From Microbacterium testaceum (GTDB taxonomy: Bacteria > Actinomycetota > Actinomycetes > Actinomycetales > Microbacteriaceae), in contig NZ_LDRU01000032.1 in NCBI RefSeq assembly GCF_001476285.1, positions 1-62,363 on the forward strand: 62,363 nucleotides of DNA, read 5' to 3'. Within the stretch, counting starts at the first letter, position 1. Each line of letters begins with the position of its first letter. The notes below the pieces were generated by a model. It ran no database searches. It was given only the letters and a program-made list of their open reading frames with translations, and was not told the DNA's origin. The position numbers were made by a program, and so were the translations under genes. Shown in pieces: positions 53,673 through 62,355 of the stretch.

Positions 53673-54746
53673 ATGAAGATCCACAACCCCTTCCGGGTGG
53701 CGCTGCTCGCGACCCTCGGTGTCGGCGTCGGGCTCCTGCTCATCGGCAGCGTCGAGAACCTGTCGACGATCCTCCTCTACGTGGGCACTGCGCTGTTCCT
53801 CTCGCTCGGCCTCGACCCGGTGGTCTCCTTCCTCGAACGGCGCGGGCTTCCGCGCTGGGCAGCCGTCCTCGCGACGATCCTCGGAGTTCTCGGCATCTTC
53901 GCGGGCATCATCCTGATGGTCGTGCCGATCATCGTGAGCCAGATCGCTCAGCTCGTCGCACAGGTCGAGGAACTCCTCCGGCCCGGTCGGTGGAACGAGA
54001 TCGTCTCCGGCGCGCAGGACTGGGCCTCGTCGACTCTGCCGTGGCTCCCCCTCGATCAGGTGTGGGCCGGCATCCAGCACTGGTTCTCGACGCTCGACGT
54101 GGGTTCGATCTCCACCATGGTCGGCAACAGTCTGCTGACGATCGGCGGGGCGGTCGCTGCCGGACTCGGTGGCGCGTTCATCGTCCTGATCCTGACGATC
54201 TACTTCACGGCATCCACTCCGTCCCTCAAATCGGCGGTCTACCAGCTGGTGCCCGCGTCCAAGCGCGCCCGCTTCATCGAGCTGGCCGAGAAGATCACCG
54301 ATTCGGTGGGGTACTACGTGATGGGTCAGGTCAGTCTGGGCGTCATCAACGGCATCCTGAGCGCGATCTTCCTGAGCATCATCAACGCCCCCTTCCCGGC
54401 GGTCCTCGCGGTCGTGGCGTTCTTCTTCTCGCTCATCCCGCTCGTGGGAACCCTGACCGGGTCGACGATCATCGTCCTGACGTGTCTGATCCCCGGTCTC
54501 GGCTCGCCGACGATGGCCCTCATCGCCCTCATCTACTACCTCGTGTACATGCAGATCGAGGCGTACGTCATCTCACCGCGGATCATGAACCGCGCCGTGT
54601 CGGTCCCGGGGGCGGTCGTCGTCATCGCGGCGCTCGCCGGCGGAGCGCTGCTGAACCTGCTCGGTGCGCTGATCGCCATTCCGGTGGCGGCCAGCATCCT
54701 GATCATCTATCGCGAGGTCATCATCCCGCGCCAGAACGAGCGCTGA
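53673..54746 (+). CDS. AI-2E/PerM-family membrane transporter
   Basis: 357 aa with about eight helices. LDPVVSFLERRGLPRWAAV, a central soluble loop and the conserved SLIPLVGTLTG then PRIMNRAVSVPGAVVVIAALAGG are family landmarks. Members include exporters of autoinducer-2 and Na+/H+ antiporters; substrate here not known. Single gene, ATG 53673. Confidence 0.92.
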   Translation: MKIHNPFRVALLATLGVGVGLLLIGSVENLSTILLYVGTALFLSLGLDPVVSFLERRGLPRWAAVLATILGVLGIFAGIILMVVPIIVSQIAQLVAQVEELLRPGRWNEIVSGAQDWASSTLPWLPLDQVWAGIQHWFSTLDVGSISTMVGNSLLTIGGAVAAGLGGAFIVLILTIYFTASTPSLKSAVYQLVPASKRARFIELAEKITDSVGYYVMGQVSLGVINGILSAIFLSIINAPFPAVLAVVAFFFSLIPLVGTLTGSTIIVLTCLIPGLGSPTMALIALIYYLVYMQIEAYVISPRIMNRAVSVPGAVVVIAALAGGALLNLLGALIAIPVAASILIIYREVIIPRQNER

Positions 54747-54752
54747 CGAGAG

Positions 54753-55475
54753 TCAGTCCGCGACGTCGTCGTCCCACTCGACGGCGAGCGGCAACGCGTC
54801 GGGGTTCACCGCGGCGACGATCTCGGTCAAGACACGGCGGGTCTGCGTCTCTCCGACCCAGAGGTGCTTGCCCCCGTCCACCGCGATGAGCGTCGCGTGC
54901 GGGATGGACGCGAATCGCTCGCGAGCCTCGTCGGGGCGCAGGTAGTCGTCGAACTCCGGCACGAGCACGACGACGCGACGCTGATCCTGGCCCCACGCCG
55001 CGACCTCGTCGGCGGTGGCGCGGTGCAGGGGCGGAGAGAGCAGGATGACGCCTTCGATGTCGTGGTCGCGTCCGTACTTCAACGCGAGCTCCGTCCCGAA
55101 CGACCAACCGACGAGCCAGGGGCGCGGCAGCCCGCGCTCCCGGACGACATCCATGGCCGCGGCGACGTCGAAAGCCTCGGCCGCTCCTCCGTCGAAGGAG
55201 CCCTCGCTCGTACCGCGAGGCGAAGTCGTCCCCCGCGTGTTGAAGCGCAGCACGGCGAGGTCTGCCAGGGCAGGGAGGCGGCCGGCCGCCTTGCGCAGGA
55301 TGTGCGAGTCCATGAACCCGCCCGCGGTGGGCAGGGGGTGCAGGGTGACGAGCGTCGCGACCGGCTCGCGCTCGGCCGGAAGGGCGAGCTCACCGACCAG
55401 GGTCAGACCGTCGACGGTCTGCAGATCGATGTCTTCTCGTCGCGCCGGAAGCAGCACGGGTCCCCGAATCTCCAT
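54753..55475 (-). CDS. Alpha/beta hydrolase (serine aminopeptidase-like)
   Basis: 240 aa. Elbow GWSFGTE (Ser nucleophile), then VPEFDDYLRP (Asp) and GGKHLWVG (His). NTRGTTSPRGTSEGSFDGG is the loop typical of the YtnP/AB_hydrolase_2-like group. ATG 55475 overlaps the zinc-ribbon gene by a base. Substrate unknown. Confidence 0.87.
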   Translation of the reverse strand: MEIRGPVLLPARREDIDLQTVDGLTLVGELALPAEREPVATLVTLHPLPTAGGFMDSHILRKAAGRLPALADLAVLRFNTRGTTSPRGTSEGSFDGGAAEAFDVAAAMDVVRERGLPRPWLVGWSFGTELALKYGRDHDIEGVILLSPPLHRATADEVAAWGQDQRRVVVLVPEFDDYLRPDEARERFASIPHATLIAVDGGKHLWVGETQTRRVLTEIVAAVNPDALPLAVEWDDDVAD

Positions 55476-55762
55476 CAGGCAATCCTCCAACAGGGTGTGT
55501 GCCAGTGGCGACGCGCGGCCAGGTCGGCCGCGTCGCCGAGAACGCCGTCCGCGCGCCACACGACCACGTGCGCGACGCCCGGCTCGACAGCCCGACCGCA
55601 CCCCGGACAGCGATACTCCTTCTGCGCCTGAGGGGCGGATATCGGCTGCACGGTCCACTCGATGCCGCGCTTGACCTCGTTGCGCTTCCAGCCGGCGATC
55701 AACCGATCGAGCGAGTCATCGCCGCGGCGGGAATCCGGGCGGCGCTTGCGTGAGCGGGGCAT
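55475..55762 (-). CDS. Small zinc-ribbon-like protein
   Basis: 95 aa. Basic N-terminus (MPRSRKRRPDSRRGD), conserved KRGIEWTVQPISA, then CPGCGRAVEPGVAH and HWHTPCW, a Cys/His set likely to bind zinc. Often mislabelled ATP/GTP-binding. Constantly paired with the hydrolase gene downstream. GTG at 55771 would add three residues. Confidence 0.82.
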   Translation of the reverse strand: MPRSRKRRPDSRRGDDSLDRLIAGWKRNEVKRGIEWTVQPISAPQAQKEYRCPGCGRAVEPGVAHVVVWRADGVLGDAADLAARRHWHTPCWRIA

Positions 55763-55771
55763 GGATGCCAC

Positions 55772-56473
55772 TCACCACCAGTGGTTGCTGGTCCAGAACG
55801 CGTACGCACCGGCCCAGCTGCCGTATCGGCCCGTCGCGTACCCGGTGGCCCACCGCAGGTTGTCGACAGGGTCGTACCCGTTGCCGGGAACCTTGCTGCA
55901 CGGCAGCGCTTGCACGAGCCCACACGCTCCCGACGAGCGGTTGGTCGCGTTCGGGTTCCAGCCGCTCTCGCGGCTGACGATGTAGTCGACGTAGCCCATG
56001 TCGGACTCGGCGATGCCGGCGGCCGCCATCCACTCGGCGGGCGCACCGCCGCCTGTGTAGAACAGCGGGCCACCCCCGCCACCCGACGACCCCTGGTCTG
56101 CCGGGGAGGGAGTGGGTGTCGGCGTCGGCTTCGGCTTGACGTAGACGTTGTAGCTCGCGCGGTCGAGCTGCGGAGATTCGCGCTCGCCCGAGGTGGCCAC
56201 GACCTGCGTGTCGCTCAGCCCCTCGGCGAACAGCGTGACCGTCTTCGGCTCCTCGGCCTTCGCGCTCGAGATCACGGCCCCCATGGGTCCGACGTAGGCC
56301 GCCGCGAAGAGAAGCGCGGCGCAGCCGGCGAACACCCCGACCACACCACGGCGGCGAGACCACCGAGGGGCGCCGCGGCGAGGGAGGGCGGGAGGAATGA
56401 CGTCGGCCGAGTTCGCGCCACGGCGCGAGACGTGGCGCGAAGACGCACGTGTGAGGTCGGATCCGGAAGTCAC
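55772..56473 (-). CDS. Secreted transglycosylase-like (SLT-fold) protein
   Basis: 233 aa. A membrane anchor or uncleaved signal (about 42-62), a Pro/Thr linker (KPTPTPTPSP), and a C-terminal lysozyme-like domain: VDYIVSRESGWNPNATN with the catalytic Glu, SSGACGLVQALPC and GSWAGAYAFW. Probably cuts peptidoglycan glycan strands near the membrane. GTG 56473; TAGACT lies 9 bases upstream. Confidence 0.9.
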   Translation of the reverse strand: MTSGSDLTRASSRHVSRRGANSADVIPPALPRRGAPRWSRRRGVVGVFAGCAALLFAAAYVGPMGAVISSAKAEEPKTVTLFAEGLSDTQVVATSGERESPQLDRASYNVYVKPKPTPTPTPSPADQGSSGGGGGPLFYTGGGAPAEWMAAAGIAESDMGYVDYIVSRESGWNPNATNRSSGACGLVQALPCSKVPGNGYDPVDNLRWATGYATGRYGSWAGAYAFWTSNHWW

Positions 56474-56519
56474 AGTTCCTCGAGTCTACCGATGCGATGC
56501 AAGGGCGGCGACGTGTGGA

Positions 56520-57095
56520 TCAACCGATCGCGAGCATCACTTCGACGACCGCGTCGAGAACGGCATCCACCTGCTGCTCCCGATAACCGCCGCGCTCCAT
56601 GCGGAACGCCACCGAACGCACCTGCTCGGCGGTGATCGGGTCGCCCGTGGCGAGGTATCGGGCGATGCGGTCGGCGGCCACGTCGACCTCTTCGACACGG
56701 TAGCCGTACCGCATGAAGCCGACGCGATCGAACCGGTGCCCGCTCGGCCGCTGAAGCCTGTCGAGGACGACTTGTGCGGTATCGCGGGTCTCCGCGACCC
56801 AGGCCCGGGCACCGAGACGAGACAGCGCGTGTTCGCGCTCGCGCGCGGCGAAGGCGTCTTCGACCCGTCCGAGCGCAGCGTCGACCGGTGCGATGGCGTA
56901 GCCGCCGCGGACGAGAGGGAACGCTGTTGCACGCACTTCCGTCGAGCGCAGAGTGCCCTCCGCGTCGGACTCGAAGGCATCCCGTGCGCGGGCGAGGAAC
57001 TGGTCGACGGCTCGCTTCTCGTACCCTTTCGTCCGGCCGGGGGCGTCCGGGAACGGGGTGCTCGTGCGGCGGTCTTCGGTCGTCGATTCGGTCAT
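56520..57095 (-). CDS. DivIVA-like repeat protein
   Basis: 191 aa. Four copies of a GYxxxxVDxxLxR-type motif (GYEKRAVDQFLAR, GYAIAPVDAALGR, GYRVEEVDVAADR, GYREQQVDAVLDA) with intervening helices. This is the short 'DivIVA domain' repeat found in actinobacterial cell-pole or wall proteins. Not a full coiled-coil DivIVA/Wag31. Coupled to cdsA by ATGA overlap at 57095. Confidence 0.82.
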   Translation of the reverse strand: MTESTTEDRRTSTPFPDAPGRTKGYEKRAVDQFLARARDAFESDAEGTLRSTEVRATAFPLVRGGYAIAPVDAALGRVEDAFAAREREHALSRLGARAWVAETRDTAQVVLDRLQRPSGHRFDRVGFMRYGYRVEEVDVAADRIARYLATGDPITAEQVRSVAFRMERGGYREQQVDAVLDAVVEVMLAIG

Positions 57096-58144
57096 GACAC
57101 TCCCAGCGGGGCGAGCAGATAGAACATCGCGAGGGCGGCGATCGCCGACAACAGGATCGAGTCGAGGCGGTCGAGGACTCCCCCGTGGCCCGGCAGCCAC
57201 GAGCTCATGTCCTTGATGCCGAGGTCGCGCTTGACCATCGACTCGCCGAGGTCGCCGACGGTCGCGGTCGCCAGCACGACGGCGCCGAAGATCAACCCGG
57301 CCCACCACGGGATGTGGAGCATGAACGCCGCGAGGAGGACACCGGCGACCAGAGCGGCGACGAACGCCCCCGCGAAGCCTTCCCAGGTCTTCTTGGGGCT
57401 GATGCGCGGCGCCATCGGATGGCGTCCGCCGCGCCCGAAGGTCAAGCCCGAGACATAGGCGCCGGTGTCGGAGACGACGGCCACGATGAGGAAAGCGAGG
57501 ACCCACCACTCGCCCCGATCCTCCGAGAGCAGGATCGTCGCGAAACTACCGAGGAACGGGAGGTAGAGCTGGATGAATCCCGCCACGAGGACATCGCCGA
57601 GGACGGCGGCGCGCGTCCGGCCGTCGCGAGCGAACATCTGACCGACCAGACGCCAGACGATGACGATCACGACCGCAGCCAGCGCAGCGACCCAGTGCAC
57701 CCACAGTCCGGCGAAGAATCCGCTCAGCAGGAGCAGGAGACCGAGCCCGAGCTGCGGGCCGATGTCGACGCGTCGGCCGGATGCCTGGAGGGCGCGCGAG
57801 AACTCGAAGATCGCCAGCCCCACGGCCGCCGCAGCGAAGAGGACGAACAGCCACTTGAAGAAGATCAGCGACGCGATGACGACCGCCCCGATCAAAACGC
57901 CGATGAGGGTTGCGAGGATCAGGTCGCGGCCCGTGCGCTGCTTGATCCGCTCGTTGGCCTGATCGAACTCGGCGCGGGCCTGCGCGATGTGCTGCTCGGC
58001 ATCCGATCGCATCGCGCGCAACTGCGATTCGATCGCCGTCACGCCTTCGCCGGTGGCGGGCAATCGGCGCGGTCCGTCGGCACGACGACGACCGGCCGCA
58101 CCGGTGTGCGGCTCGGCGTCGTCGCGTTCGGACTCATCGGTCAT
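57092..58144 (-). CDS. cdsA: Phosphatidate cytidylyltransferase CdsA
   Basis: 350 aa. Seven or eight membrane helices and the CDS signature SMVKRDLGIKDM with PGHGGVLDRLDS. Makes CDP-diacylglycerol, precursor of phosphatidylglycerol, cardiolipin and phosphatidylinositol. Has a charged, predicted coiled-coil N-terminus of about 65 residues not found in short homologues. Downstream of frr. Confidence 0.95.
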   Translation of the reverse strand: MTDESERDDAEPHTGAAGRRRADGPRRLPATGEGVTAIESQLRAMRSDAEQHIAQARAEFDQANERIKQRTGRDLILATLIGVLIGAVVIASLIFFKWLFVLFAAAAVGLAIFEFSRALQASGRRVDIGPQLGLGLLLLLSGFFAGLWVHWVAALAAVVIVIVWRLVGQMFARDGRTRAAVLGDVLVAGFIQLYLPFLGSFATILLSEDRGEWWVLAFLIVAVVSDTGAYVSGLTFGRGGRHPMAPRISPKKTWEGFAGAFVAALVAGVLLAAFMLHIPWWAGLIFGAVVLATATVGDLGESMVKRDLGIKDMSSWLPGHGGVLDRLDSILLSAIAALAMFYLLAPLGVS

Positions 58145-58149
58145 CGACG

Positions 58150-58704
58150 TCAGACCTCGAGGAGTTCGGCCTCTTTGCGCTTGAGGGCCTCGTCGATCTG
58201 GTCGACGTGCGCGCGCGTCACGCCGTCGAGCTCTTTCTCGGCACGGACGAGTTCGTCTTCGCCGACATCGCTCTTTAGGGCATCGAGGTCGTCCTTCGCC
58301 TTGCGGCGCAGATTGCGGATCTGAACCTTCGCGTCTTCGCCCTTGCCGCGGACGAGCTTGACGTACTCTTTGCGGCGCTCCTCGGTGAGCTCGGGCATCG
58401 TGATGCGAACGATGTTGCCGTCGTTCGTGGGGTTCACGCCCAGGTTCGGCATGTCGCGGATCGCCTGCTCGATCGCCTTCAGCGCCGACTTGTCGTACGG
58501 GTTGATGACGAGCGTGCGCGCCTCGGGGTTGTTCAGCGAGGCGAGCTGTGCGAGCGGGGTCGGCGACCCGTAGTAGTCGACCAGGACCTTCTGGAACATC
58601 TGGGGGTTCGCGCGCCCGGTGCGGACGGTCGCGAAGTCCTCCTTGGCGGCCTCCACGGCGCGATCCATGCGCGTTCCGGCATCGGCGAGGACATCGGCGA
58701 TCAC
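58150..58704 (-). CDS. frr: Ribosome recycling factor
   Basis: 184 aa, standard length. [14 protein letters not shown] and [15 protein letters not shown] are the RRF core. Splits post-termination ribosomes with EF-G. GTG 58704; between pyrH and cdsA as in other actinobacteria. Confidence 0.97.
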   Translation of the reverse strand: MIADVLADAGTRMDRAVEAAKEDFATVRTGRANPQMFQKVLVDYYGSPTPLAQLASLNNPEARTLVINPYDKSALKAIEQAIRDMPNLGVNPTNDGNIVRITMPELTEERRKEYVKLVRGKGEDAKVQIRNLRRKAKDDLDALKSDVGEDELVRAEKELDGVTRAHVDQIDEALKRKEAELLEV

Positions 58705-58779
58705 GGTGACTCCATTCGTTGGGACTGACGTCTCAGTCTAGTCGCGCGTAGGCCCGGCACCCCGGGCCCACGCGGCGGT

Positions 58780-59499
58780 TCACGCGGTGACGAGCGTTCC
58801 CATCGTCTCGCCGAGGAGCGCGCGCGTGACGTTGCCCTCGGGTTCCATTCCGAACACGCGCATGTCGATCCCGTTGTCCATGCACAGGCTGAACGCCGTC
58901 GAGTCCACGACCTTCAGGCCCTTCTGGAGCGCGTCGTTGTACGTCAGGTGGTCGAGCTTCGTCGCAGACGGATCGACGCGCGGGTCGGCCGTGTAGACGC
59001 CGTCGACGCCGTTCTTGGCCACCAGGACCTCGACCGCACCGATCTCGAGCGCGCGCTGCGCCGCGACGGTGTCGGTGGAGAAGTACGGAAGGCCCGCACC
59101 GGCTCCGAAGATGACGACGCGGCCCTTCTCGAGATGGCGCACGGCGCGGCGCGGGATGTAGGGCTCTGCGACCTGCGTCATCGAGATGGCGGACTGCACG
59201 CGTGTGGCGGCACCCGCCTGCTCGAGGAAGTCCTGGAGGGCGAGGGCGTTCATCACGGTCCCGAGCATTCCCATGTAGTCGGCACGGCCGCGGTCCATGC
59301 CGCGCTGGCTGAGCTCCGCGCCGCGGAAGAAGTTCCCCCCGCCCACGACGATCGCGATCTCGACACGATCGACCGCCTCGGCGATCTCTCGTGCGATCTG
59401 GCTGACCACGTCGGGGTTGACCCCGAGCTGGCCTCCGCCGAATGCCTCACCCGACAGCTTCAGGAGCACCCGGCGGCGCTTGGTCGCTTCATCGATCAC
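58780..59499 (-). CDS. pyrH: Uridylate kinase
   Basis: 239 aa. [30 protein letters not shown] and the UMP-binding [10 protein letters not shown]. Phosphorylates UMP to UDP as a hexamer. GTG 59499 with AGAGGA upstream; its 5' region contains a perfect 18-bp tandem duplication. Confidence 0.97.
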   Translation of the reverse strand: MIDEATKRRRVLLKLSGEAFGGGQLGVNPDVVSQIAREIAEAVDRVEIAIVVGGGNFFRGAELSQRGMDRGRADYMGMLGTVMNALALQDFLEQAGAATRVQSAISMTQVAEPYIPRRAVRHLEKGRVVIFGAGAGLPYFSTDTVAAQRALEIGAVEVLVAKNGVDGVYTADPRVDPSATKLDHLTYNDALQKGLKVVDSTAFSLCMDNGIDMRVFGMEPEGNVTRALLGETMGTLVTA

Positions 59500-59522
59500 G
59501 TGTCATGTCCTCTCGTTCCATC

Positions 59523-59558
59523 CAAACTATCTGCCTGACGCAAACTATCTGCCTGACG
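59523..59558. repeat. Perfect 2 x 18-bp tandem repeat in the pyrH promoter region
   Basis: CAAACTATCTGCCTGACG occurs twice head to tail. On the pyrH strand each copy holds GATAGTTTG, so the duplication doubles a possible -10 element (GATAGT) 24-60 bp before the start. Confidence 0.85.
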
Positions 59559-59588
59559 GCAAAGTCGAAACGTCGCGCGCGCAGGAAA

Positions 59589-59620
59589 AAGGCCCGGGAT
59601 GCCGTGGCATCCCGGGCCTT
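59589..59620 (-). terminator. Intrinsic terminator of rpsB-tsf with GGATGCC/GGCATCC arms
   Basis: On the minus strand AAGGCCCGGGATGC pairs with GCATCCCGGGCCTT and is followed by T5 (CCTTTTTCC), the most classical terminator in the window. 29 bp past the tsf stop. Confidence 0.92.
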
Positions 59621-59623
59621 GTG

Positions 59624-59646
59624 ACGGGCCCTGAGCCTGTCGAAGG
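59624..59646. repeat. REP-like half element after tsf
   Basis: GCCCTGAGCCTGTCGAAGG lies between the tsf stop and its terminator; third copy of the TTCGACAGGCTCAG family. Confidence 0.65.
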
Positions 59647-59648
59647 TG

Positions 59649-60476
59649 TTAGGCGCCGACCTTGAAGCGCGCGAAGTCGGTCAGCGTCAGACCGGCGTCG
59701 GACGCGACCTTGGCGACGGACAGCTTGTTGTCCTTCGCGTAGTCCTGGTCGAGCAGGGCGACCTGCTTGAAGAAGGCGTTGACACGGCCTTCGACGATCT
59801 TCGGCAGGGCGGCCTCGGGCTTGCCCTCGTTGCGCGAGATCTCGGTGACGATCTCGCGCTCCTTCTCGACGTCGGCCTCGGGCACGGCATCGCGAGTGAG
59901 GTAAGAGGGGTTCGCGAACGAGATGTGCTGCGCGATGGAGCGAGCCGTCTCAGCGTCGTCACCGGTGTAGGCGAGCACGACGCCGACCTGCGGGGGAAGG
60001 TCCTTGCTGGTCTTGTGCAGGTAGACCTCGAACTTGTCGCCCGAGATGGTGCGCACGCGACGCAGTTCGACCTTCTCGCCGATGATCGCGGCTTCGTCGG
60101 AGATGAGCTGCTCGACGCTCTGACCGCCGGCGTCAGCGGCGAGGGCCGCCTCGACGGAGTCAGCGCCGGCAGCGGCTGCGGCGTCGACGACCTTCTCGGC
60201 CAGGGCGATGAAGCGCTCGTTCTTGGCGACGAAGTCGGTCTCGCAGGCGAGCTCGAGCAGCGTCACGGAACCGTCGTTCTCGCGAGCGACGACGAGGCCT
60301 TCGCTCGTGGAGCGGTCGGCGCGCTTGGCGTTGCCCTTCGCACCCTTGAGGCGCAGGATCTCGACGGCCTTCTCGACGTCGCCGTCGGCCTCTTCGAGAG
60401 CCTTCTTGGTGTCGACCATGCCGGTGCCGAGCTGCTCGCGCAGCGCCTTGATGTCGGCGATCGTGAAGTTTGCCAT
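59649..60476 (-). CDS. tsf: Elongation factor Ts
   Basis: 275 aa. N-terminal UBA-like domain then TDFVAKNERF, the signature contacting EF-Tu. Restores EF-Tu-GTP. ATG 60476 with AAGGAGACGCC upstream. Second gene of rpsB-tsf. Confidence 0.98.
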   Translation of the reverse strand: MANFTIADIKALREQLGTGMVDTKKALEEADGDVEKAVEILRLKGAKGNAKRADRSTSEGLVVARENDGSVTLLELACETDFVAKNERFIALAEKVVDAAAAAGADSVEAALAADAGGQSVEQLISDEAAIIGEKVELRRVRTISGDKFEVYLHKTSKDLPPQVGVVLAYTGDDAETARSIAQHISFANPSYLTRDAVPEADVEKEREIVTEISRNEGKPEAALPKIVEGRVNAFFKQVALLDQDYAKDNKLSVAKVASDAGLTLTDFARFKVGA

Positions 60477-60517
60477 GGTGTGGCGTCTCCTTGTCGTATG
60501 CGTTCTTGATAAGAGCT

Positions 60518-60570
60518 CGGCGGGGCCGTGGCGCCGCACCTCACGAGGAGGTGCGGTCACGACCCCGCCG
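60518..60570 (-). promoter_or_regulatory. Long two-part hairpin in the rpsB-tsf spacer
   Basis: CGGCGGGGCCGTG pairs with CACGACCCCGCCG, enclosing CCGCACCTC/GAGGTGCGG. Could be a partial terminator or processing/stability element setting the S2:EF-Ts ratio. No T-tract follows. Confidence 0.6.
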
Positions 60571-60619
60571 GATCGTAGCCTGTGCGGGTGACGTCGCGGT
60601 GGTGCGAACGTCGCGCTGC

Positions 60620-61513
60620 TTACTTGCTGTCGGTGGCCTCGGCGTCGGCGACCTCGGCGGCGGACTCGCCCGCCTCGGCGGCGACGGTCTCGTCGTGAGC
60701 CTCGGCACCGGCCTCGTCGGCAGCCGACTCGGTCGCGGCCTCGGTGGTCTCGGCGTTGGTCTCGAGCAGCTCGCGCTCCCACTCGGCGAGGGGCTCGGCG
60801 GCCTCGTCCTCACCGGCGGGCTGGTGACGCTGGATCAGGCCCTCGGCCGCGGCGTCGGCGATGATGCGCGTGAGCAGGCTCACCGAGCGGATCGCGTCGT
60901 CGTTACCGGGGATCGGGTACTGGAACTCGTCGGGGTCGGCGTTCGTGTCGAGGATGCCGATCACGGGGATGCCGAGCTTCTTGGCCTCGTCGACCGCGAG
61001 GTGCTCGCGCTTGGCGTCGACGACCCAGATGGCCGAGGGGGTCTTCTGCAGGTTGCGGATACCGCCGAGCGACTTGTGCAGCTTGTCGAGCTCACGCTTC
61101 TTGAGGAGGAGCTCCTTCTTGGTGAAGCCGCTCTCCGCCGGGTTCTCGTAGTCGAGCTCCTCGAGCTCCTTCATCCGGGCGAGGCGCTTCGACACCGTCT
61201 GGAAGTTGGTGAGGAGGCCACCGAGCCAACGCTGGTTGACGTAGGGCTGGCCCACGCGGGTCGCCTGCTCGGCGAGGACTTCCTGCGCCTGCTTCTTGGT
61301 GCCGACGAAGAGGATGGTGCCGCCGTGCGCGACCGTCTCCTTGACGAACTCGTACGCCTTGTCGATGTACCCGAGCGACTGCTGCAGGTCGATGATGTGG
61401 ATGCCGGAACGCTCGGTCAGGATGAAGCGCTTCACCTTCGGGTTCCACCGGCGGGTCTGGTGTCCGAAGTGAACGCCGCTGTCGAGCAGCTGGCGGATGG
61501 TGACGACGGCCAT
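60620..61513 (-). CDS. rpsB: 30S ribosomal protein S2
   Basis: 297 aa. [25 protein letters not shown] and the [16 protein letters not shown] motif are diagnostic. The C-terminal tail of about 60 residues is Glu/Ala-rich (common in high-GC Gram-positives). ATG 61513, CAGGAG upstream. Confidence 0.98.
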   Translation of the reverse strand: MAVVTIRQLLDSGVHFGHQTRRWNPKVKRFILTERSGIHIIDLQQSLGYIDKAYEFVKETVAHGGTILFVGTKKQAQEVLAEQATRVGQPYVNQRWLGGLLTNFQTVSKRLARMKELEELDYENPAESGFTKKELLLKKRELDKLHKSLGGIRNLQKTPSAIWVVDAKREHLAVDEAKKLGIPVIGILDTNADPDEFQYPIPGNDDAIRSVSLLTRIIADAAAEGLIQRHQPAGEDEAAEPLAEWERELLETNAETTEAATESAADEAGAEAHDETVAAEAGESAAEVADAEATDSK

Positions 61514-61854
61514 GGTCGTACTCCTGTTTCTGGGCGCTCTCGCGCCGTGGTTGTGGTTGATCGCGCCGGACGAGTCGTCCGACGAGCCTGGTGCCCGGCG
61601 CACACCCGCCAACCGCCGAAGCGGAGGACCATGGGGTGTGGACGCCACGCGATGCGCTGTCCCGGAGGACGGCGCGCTGCGCTCTGGGCACGCGGAGTCA
61701 TCCCGAATACACGAGATGCGTCTGCCAGTGTACAGGACGGGCATCGGCGACCGCTCGCCCTGGCAACTCCTCCCCCACGGCGTGTTTCGTCGATTCGTCC
61801 CCATTCCCCGGTCTCCGCGCCATCGACACCCGACGCCCCGGCGACACTGATCCC
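61514..61854. other. Divergent intergenic region rpsB / M23-fold gene
   Basis: 341 bp without a gene. It contains the rpsB leader with its small hairpin, a stretch near 61690-61735 with TACACT and TATTCG that may hold rpsB promoters, and GACACT 6 nt before the M23 ATG. No other structure was seen. Confidence 0.5.
61533..61546 (-). promoter_or_regulatory. Small GNRA-loop hairpin before the rpsB ribosome site
   Basis: On the RNA strand GGCGC-GAGA-GCGCC lies 13 nt before the CAGGAG site. Its position suits translational feedback by S2, known for rpsB in other bacteria; the motif here is only inferred. Confidence 0.4.
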
Positions 61855-62355
61855 ATGTGGCGTTCACCTCTCCGATCGGTCTCCGCGGCGGTCGCGATCG
61901 TCGTATCCGTGATGTGTCCAGCGGCTTCGGTCTCCGCGACGGATGATCTGGCGCAGCGCGGCTGGGTCTGGCCGGTCGACGAGGTGCAGCTCATCCGACG
62001 TTACGAGGCACCCGCCCACGCATACGGACCGGGTCATCGCGGTGTGGACCTCGCGGCGGACTCATCCGTTCGAGCACCAGCCGCCGGCCGCGTCGCGTTC
62101 GCCGGGTTGGTCGCGGGTCGGCCCGTCGTCACGATCGACCACGGCGACGGTCTGGTGACGACTCTCGAACCCGTCACGACGGAGCTGGCTGTCGGAGACG
62201 CCGTCTCGCGGGGATCGCCGGTGGGCGGGGTCGCGACGCGTGGGCACACCGGGCCGGGGACGGTGCACTTCGGTGTGCGGCTCGAAGGGGAGTACATCAA
62301 CCCGCTGCGGCTCCTGGGGGGTGTCCCGCGGGCGGGGCTCCTTCCGTGCTGCTGA
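61855..62355 (+). CDS. Secreted M23-fold protein with incomplete catalytic site
   Basis: 166 aa. Signal peptide (about 1-28), then a LytM/M23 fold: GHRGVDL supplies zinc ligands H61 and D65, and VHFGVR supplies H138. The catalytic His of the usual H-x-H is replaced by Thr136 (TVHFG), so hydrolase activity is doubtful; it may bind peptidoglycan or activate amidases. A homologue sits divergent from rpsB in mycobacteria as well. GACACT, 6 nt, ATG 61855 suggests a leaderless start. Confidence 0.85.
   Translation: MWRSPLRSVSAAVAIVVSVMCPAASVSATDDLAQRGWVWPVDEVQLIRRYEAPAHAYGPGHRGVDLAADSSVRAPAAGRVAFAGLVAGRPVVTIDHGDGLVTTLEPVTTELAVGDAVSRGSPVGGVATRGHTGPGTVHFGVRLEGEYINPLRLLGGVPRAGLLPCC

Noticed and set aside
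59494..59512. Tiny ORF MTRDR from an ATG just before the pyrH GTG
   Set aside because: Five codons with no conservation evidence; it may be chance, although it overlaps the pyrH start.
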